NCBI GenBank assembly: GCA_023663285.1
Contig: JAMPHT010000019.1
Coordinates: forward strand, 1-47,766
From: Bacillota bacterium
Lineage (GTDB): Bacteria > Bacillota > Clostridia > Lachnospirales > Lachnospiraceae
DNA: 47,766 nucleotides
Direction: 5' to 3'
Shown: one piece after another, positions 47,703-47,766 of the stretch
How positions within the stretch are numbered: the first letter of the stretch is position 1
How the letters are laid out: each line of letters begins with the position of its first letter
The notes under the pieces: generated by a model
Database searches by the model: none
Told to the model about the DNA's origin: nothing
What the model saw: the letters and a program-made list of their open reading frames with translations, nothing else
Position numbers and translations under genes: made by a program

Positions 47703-47766
47703 GTGGATTCTGTTGTTGTCTATAACAGATATATCAACGGACTATACGAAACCGAACAGTATTTCG
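47703..47766 (+). CDS. Start of the next structural gene (partial)
   Basis: From a possible GTG at 47703 an open frame runs off the window end: xDSVVVYNRYINGLYETEQYF, a typical start of small clostridial phage head or minor capsid proteins (NRY...). The ribosome binding site is weak; the start codon may differ. Confidence 0.45.
   Translation, partial: MDSVVVYNRYINGLYETEQYF

Larger units (their letters stand above)
36720..47766. mobile_element. Phage-like element inserted in sigF (left end; right end outside window)
   Basis: Starts at the break in sigF and runs to the window end. It carries short overlapping ORFs, scaffold, major capsid and connector proteins, two tRNA-type genes and a methyltransferase, and has lower GC and different codon use than the host side. 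The exact junction is uncertain: GATGAT (up to 36720) is host, while TATAGGGGAG (36725-36734) resembles the expected I-G-E continuation of sigF, so the crossover core may lie within 36715-36735. No integrase, terminase large subunit or portal is in this part. Confidence 0.85.

Overview
The window looks like the chromosome of a spore-forming, low-to-mid GC Firmicute of the class Clostridia, most likely a gut Lachnospiraceae-type organism. The reasons are strong AGGAGG-type ribosome binding sites, a T-box leader in front of valS, the spoIIA operon (spoIIAA, spoIIAB, sigF), PadR / HAAS-DUF4097 modules, a class III fructose-bisphosphatase and a LexA box of the Gram-positive GAAC-N4-GTTC type. The genus is inference; no rRNA is present.

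Region by region. 1-1800: gltD (glutamate synthase small subunit) followed by a train of hairpins. 1.8-3.8 kb: PadR regulator plus a HAAS/DUF4097 protein. 3.8-7.4 kb, minus strand: response regulator, ABC ATPase, ABC permease and histidine kinase, a BceRS/lantibiotic-immunity-like module with four direct repeats in its internal promoter. 7.5-12.3 kb: sugar-phosphate block with fruK, PTS enzyme I and class III fbp. 12.3-16.1 kb: membrane acyltransferase, a large polytopic protein and a zinc-ribbon membrane protein. 16.1-19.3 kb: asnA (minus), diverging from a radical-SAM / DUF4130 DNA-repair pair whose promoter carries a perfect LexA box. 19.5-24.2 kb: an HPr-like protein without the phospho-histidine, a nuclease-helicase and a GH13 enzyme. 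24.3-26.6 kb: a second PadR-HAAS-DUF4097 operon with palindromic operators. 26.6-29.2 kb: an ECF S-component, a GH3 remnant and an MFS transporter. 29.4-35.6 kb: T-box, valS, folC, a small acidic protein and a TPR membrane protein. 35.7-36.7 kb: spoIIAA, spoIIAB and the first 78 codons of sigF.

At about 36,720 sigF stops in the middle of sigma region 2 (after F-S-T-Y-A-V-P-M-I) and the composition and gene style change. From there to the end of the window lies a phage-like element of at least 11 kb: short overlapping ORFs, a sigma-region-4-like HTH protein, an AAA+ ATPase, glycine/asparagine-rich and jelly-roll-like proteins, a cluster of structured RNAs including a tRNA-like gene with a 34-nt anticodon loop, tRNA-Ser(UGA), a Gp20-type scaffold, a major capsid protein, a head-tail connector and an N6-adenine methyltransferase. 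The right end, the integrase and the 3' part of sigF lie outside the window.

The observation I rate highest is this interruption of the forespore sigma factor gene sigF by a phage-like element. It would parallel the skin element in sigK, but in the gene that starts forespore transcription. Next are the structured-RNA cluster of the element, the SOS-type promoter of the radical-SAM repair pair, a promoter motif repeated four times in the element, and repeated in-frame 15/18-nt tandem repeats in several core genes.
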